Shown piece by piece: positions 6,578 to 6,897 of a stretch of 6,897 nt of DNA. This stretch comes from Deltaproteobacteria bacterium (lineage in GTDB: Bacteria; Desulfobacterota; DSM-4660; Desulfatiglandales; B25-G16). The stretch is taken from NCBI GenBank assembly GCA_020355145.1, contig CP070660.1:58344-65240 (forward strand), in the 5' to 3' direction. Position numbers and translations under genes: made by a program. Positions within the stretch are counted from its first letter, which is position 1, and every line of letters begins with the position of its first letter. The notes beneath the pieces are model-generated. The model had not been told where the DNA came from. It did no database searches and saw nothing but the letters and a program-made list of their open reading frames with translations.

Positions 6578-6607
6578 ACTCATGGGTGAGTCTTGGATAG
6601 ATATCCA
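6578..6607. repeat. Two adjacent short inverted repeats upstream of the livK promoter
   Basis: ACTCA-TGGG-TGAGT (6578-6591) and TGGATA-GA-TATCCA (6594-6607) stand almost side by side, 30-60 bases upstream of the -35 box. Their position would suit an activator or a second regulator. Each is short enough to occur by chance in A+T-rich DNA. Confidence 0.25.
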
Positions 6608-6656
6608 TTTCCTATCAGTAATTTCCGGTTAGAAAAATGCATATGATTTTAAGAAC

Positions 6657-6683
6657 AGTATAACAAATTTCTTTAATTTACAA
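6657..6683 (-). promoter_or_regulatory. Upstream extended -10 promoter candidate
   Basis: TGTTATACT on the minus strand gives an extended -10 (TG-N-TATACT; hexamer 6657-6662, 5 of 6 matches). A TTGTAA at 6678-6683 sits 15 bases upstream of the hexamer, shorter than optimal. A start near 6650 would give a leader of about 200 bases for livK that passes through the palindrome and both inverted repeats. Confidence 0.3.
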
Positions 6684-6785
6684 GCTTTTATGAGATATAG
6701 AGAAATTCTTTGCATGGTGGAAACGCCACTTCCGAGTCTGCCATCAACCGGCACCACCCCATTTTTTCTTTTGGTTATAAGATAT

Positions 6786-6897
6786 TTACATCCCCAAATA
6801 GGATTTCTGGACAAGGTCATTCTGTAAAAGTTCTTTGCCCTTCCCCTCCAAAATAACCCTTCCATTTTCCAGCACATATGCCCAGTCAGCTATTTCC
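6786..6897 (-). CDS. livF: Branched-chain-type ABC transporter ATPase, LivF family, C-terminal end; begins outside the window
   Basis: The last 36 complete codons read EIADWAYVLENGRVILEGKG and end in KSYLGM. This is the usual C-terminus of LivF-type ATPases, whose counterpart is ADRAYVLENGRI-LEG ... YLG. The Walker A and B and signature motifs lie outside the window. The protein would energise the LivH/LivM permeases on the cytoplasmic face of the membrane. The ATPase gene lies upstream of the binding-protein gene, not after the permeases as in many liv operons, and is separated from it by 332 bases. Identity as the second ATPase (LivF rather than LivG) rests on the short tail and the missing long LivG-type C-terminal extension. 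Confidence 0.85.
   Translation of the reverse strand, partial: EIADWAYVLENGRVILEGKGKELLQNDLVQKSYLGM

Larger units (their letters stand above)
6454..6785 (-). other. 332-base non-coding interval between livF and livK
   Basis: No convincing gene is present on either strand. The interval is A+T-rich and holds the livK ribosome site, a sigma-70-type promoter, an overlapping 28-base palindrome, two short adjacent inverted repeats and an upstream extended -10 candidate, each listed separately. No intrinsic terminator with a U-tract follows the livF stop; GGTGG and CCACC segments could pair over a long loop but end without a U-run. Read-through from livF therefore remains possible, while the promoters allow the binding protein to be expressed separately and more strongly than the ATPase. 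Confidence 0.7.

Noticed and set aside
6716..6775. Plus-strand intrinsic terminator before the T-run at about 6761-6774
   Set aside because: The possible stem (ATGGTGG with CCACCCCAT) is mismatched, has a very long loop, and no plus-strand gene precedes it.
6629..6877. Minus-strand 82-codon open frame at the right end
   Set aside because: Its first part is a frame shadow of the livF C-terminus, and the rest runs through A+T-rich non-coding sequence without protein-like features.
1..6897. CRISPR array, tRNA/rRNA, insertion sequence or phage genes
   Set aside because: No spaced direct repeats, tRNA-like folds, transposase motifs or terminal inverted repeats were found on reading both strands.

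Overview
The window looks like accessory chromosome from a Gram-negative anaerobe, most likely a sulfate-reducing or syntrophic member of the Desulfobacterota. That assignment is inferred from gene content: a branched-chain-type (HAAT) ABC uptake system with a periplasmic binding protein that has no lipobox, a PpsA-like phosphohistidine protein, a near-consensus sigma-54 promoter, and moderate G+C. No RNA gene or marker gene is present to prove it. Every convincing gene lies on the minus strand, so transcription runs from high to low coordinates.

Layout in transcription order: (1) the last 36 codons of a LivF-type ABC ATPase (6786-6897); (2) a 332-base non-coding interval with an upstream extended -10 promoter candidate, short inverted repeats, and a TTCACA-N17-TTTAAT promoter whose -10 box and presumed start site overlap a 28-base operator-like palindrome; (3) livK-type binding protein, livH-type permease and livM-type permease (6453 down to 3245), with an odd livH-livM junction where a frame starting at a GTG inside the livH stop runs towards livM but is broken by one TAA; (4) a 230-base gap holding a TGGC-N7-TTGCT sigma-54 promoter; (5) a 574-residue PEP-synthase-like protein with only the central and phosphohistidine domains; (6) a 160-base gap with a strong 10-bp hairpin lacking a U-tract; (7) a DUF89/ARMT1-like metal-dependent phosphatase; (8) the first 61 codons of a short-chain dehydrogenase that runs off the left edge.

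Working model (inference): the transporter imports a small carboxylate, amino acid, amide or aromatic compound. A separately regulated sigma-54 unit then encodes a phosphotransferase component, a phosphatase and an NAD(P)-dependent oxidoreductase acting on the same or a related molecule. The closest known precedent for a His-domain protein without its ATP-grasp half is phenylphosphate synthase of anaerobic phenol degraders (PpsA with PpsB). The ATP-grasp partner and a LivG-type ATPase are not in the window and would be expected nearby. The combination of split phosphotransferase, DUF89 phosphatase, dehydrogenase and HAAT transporter under two distinct promoter types is the most interesting feature here.
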